DNA of 64,000 nt from Microscilla marina ATCC 23134 (GTDB lineage Bacteria; Bacteroidota; Bacteroidia; Cytophagales; Microscillaceae): contig NZ_AAWS01000002.1 in assembly GCF_000169175.1 (NCBI RefSeq), forward strand, positions 248,001-312,000. Reading direction: 5' to 3'. The notes under the pieces were generated by a model. The model had not been told where the DNA came from and ran no database searches. It saw only the letters and a program-made list of their open reading frames with translations. The translations under genes were made by a program, and so were the position numbers. Shown in pieces: positions 63,414 to 64,000 of the stretch (position 1 is its first letter; each line of letters opens with the position of its first letter).

Positions 63414-64000
63414 TTGAAATTAGCAGCAATTGATATAGGATCGAATGGAGCGAGAATGCTCATTGCCAGAACATTACACAACAACGGGAAAACATCTATT
63501 AAAAACATTGAATATGTGCGTTATCCGCTGCGACTCGGCAAGGACGTGTTTGCCAATAAGATGATTGGTGAAAAAAAACAAGAAAAAATACACAAACTCA
63601 TGCACGCTTTTAAGCTACTTATGGAACTCCATAAAGTAGAAGATTACCTCATATTGGCTACTTCGGCGTTTCGCGAGGCAGACAATGGTGCTCAAATTGT
63701 AGAGGATGTGAAACAATCGCTTGGAATGGACATACAAGTGATTGACGGTGACGAAGAAGCCCAATATATGCACTTGGCTATTCAAACATTTTTGAGCCCC
63801 AACCAAAACTATTTGCATGTAGACGTAGGAGGCGGTAGTACCGAGCTCAACATTTATAGTAATATGCAAAAAATAGATGCCTTTTCTTTTCAGATAGGCT
63901 CTATTCGCAACAATGAGCCCGGAGGCTCCAATCACCGTTTTGAGAGCATGCGTCAATGGATTGTAGAACGCAAAGAGCTGCTGGGGCAGGGCAACAACAT
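63414..64000 (+). CDS. Ppx/GppA exopolyphosphatase family, N-terminal part
   Basis: The frame opens at TTG 63414 (KLAAIDIGSNGARMLIARTL) and runs to the window edge, 195 residues visible. It has the actin-like phosphate motifs: DIGSNGARMLIA, LATSAFREADN, IDGDEEAQYMHLA and HVDVGGGSTELNIY. These match the Ppx/GppA fold that hydrolyses polyphosphate or guanosine pentaphosphate. TTG is chosen because family members begin with the DIGSN strand at this distance, and no ATG fits; the in-frame ATG at 63456 lies inside the motif. It diverges from folA. The C-terminal part is outside the window. Confidence 0.88.
   Translation, partial: MKLAAIDIGSNGARMLIARTLHNNGKTSIKNIEYVRYPLRLGKDVFANKMIGEKKQEKIHKLMHAFKLLMELHKVEDYLILATSAFREADNGAQIVEDVKQSLGMDIQVIDGDEEAQYMHLAIQTFLSPNQNYLHVDVGGGSTELNIYSNMQKIDAFSFQIGSIRNNEPGGSNHRFESMRQWIVERKELLGQGNN

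Noticed and set aside
1-64000. tRNA or rRNA genes
   Set aside because: No cloverleaf with the T-loop GTTCGAATC-like pattern or conserved rRNA stretch was recognised by eye; a tRNA search program would be decisive.

Overview
The window looks like a chromosome segment of a marine, gliding-type Bacteroidota of the order Cytophagales; Microscilla marina or a close relative is my best guess, from gene content only. Supporting signs are two proteins with type IX secretion (T9SS) C-terminal sorting domains (a 2385-residue CHU_C-type surface protein and a subtilase with a Por-type tail), a GEVED domain, DUF5683 and DUF6089-like envelope proteins, a TPR-SpoIIE phosphatase, LytS/LytTR signalling, moderate GC, AT-rich gaps, and almost no Shine-Dalgarno sequences. 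No rRNA, tRNA, CRISPR array or recognisable defence island was found.

Layout. 1-5.3 kb: end of a SiaC-like regulator, an SDR oxidoreductase, a PAP2 phosphatase, a LytS-LytTR two-component operon with a small membrane protein, and an exported alpha/beta hydrolase. 5.7-12.4 kb: periplasmic gamma-glutamyltransferase, an outer-membrane barrel, two TerB-like paralogues, an exported ARPP-1 protein and a frameshifted hypothetical gene. 12.5-22 kb: tyrS, the giant T9SS surface protein and a frameshifted small barrel gene. 22-33 kb: SulP transporter with an extra C-terminal domain, a DMT exporter, the TPR-SpoIIE phosphatase, an M57 metalloprotease lipoprotein and a subtilase, with a relic of another T9SS gene between the last two. 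34-44 kb: di-heme peroxidase, a six-copy 154-bp tandem array, a YdeI protein, a 2-oxoglutarate oxygenase fused to a WD40 propeller, a thioesterase next to an acyl-CoA ligase, a DUF2306 membrane protein and a COG2509 flavoprotein. 44-54 kb: TamB, a DUF5683 protein and an OppA-like lipoprotein gene split by an IS4-like insertion. 54-64 kb: an exported hypothetical, an M20 amidohydrolase, nicotinate phosphoribosyltransferase, a YtcJ-like amidohydrolase preceded by a 431-bp tandem duplication, an FMN hydroxy-acid oxidase, dihydrofolate reductase and the start of a Ppx/GppA phosphatase.

How the genes fit together. Much of the window serves the cell envelope and turnover of peptides and other nutrients: exported peptidases (subtilase, M57, M20), gamma-glutamyltransferase, peptide-binding lipoprotein, outer-membrane assembly (TamB) and a T9SS-displayed adhesin-like protein. 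Housekeeping genes (tyrS, pncB, folA, ppx) are scattered singly.

The most unusual feature is the gaps. They hold at least two families of non-coding foldback (MITE-like) elements, one with two copies and one with three; an 80-bp palindrome flanked by TA; the 154-bp tandem array; two further foldback regions; a 14-bp motif repeated in several gaps; and a relic gene 3' end with its own terminator. One foldback copy appears to have inserted at the stop codon of the OppA-like gene with a CTAAG duplication, supplying the present stop codon. Several genes (the hypothetical at 11.6 kb, the barrel at 21.6 kb, and the transposase twice) carry single-base shifts in short homopolymer runs, which are either decay or sequence error.
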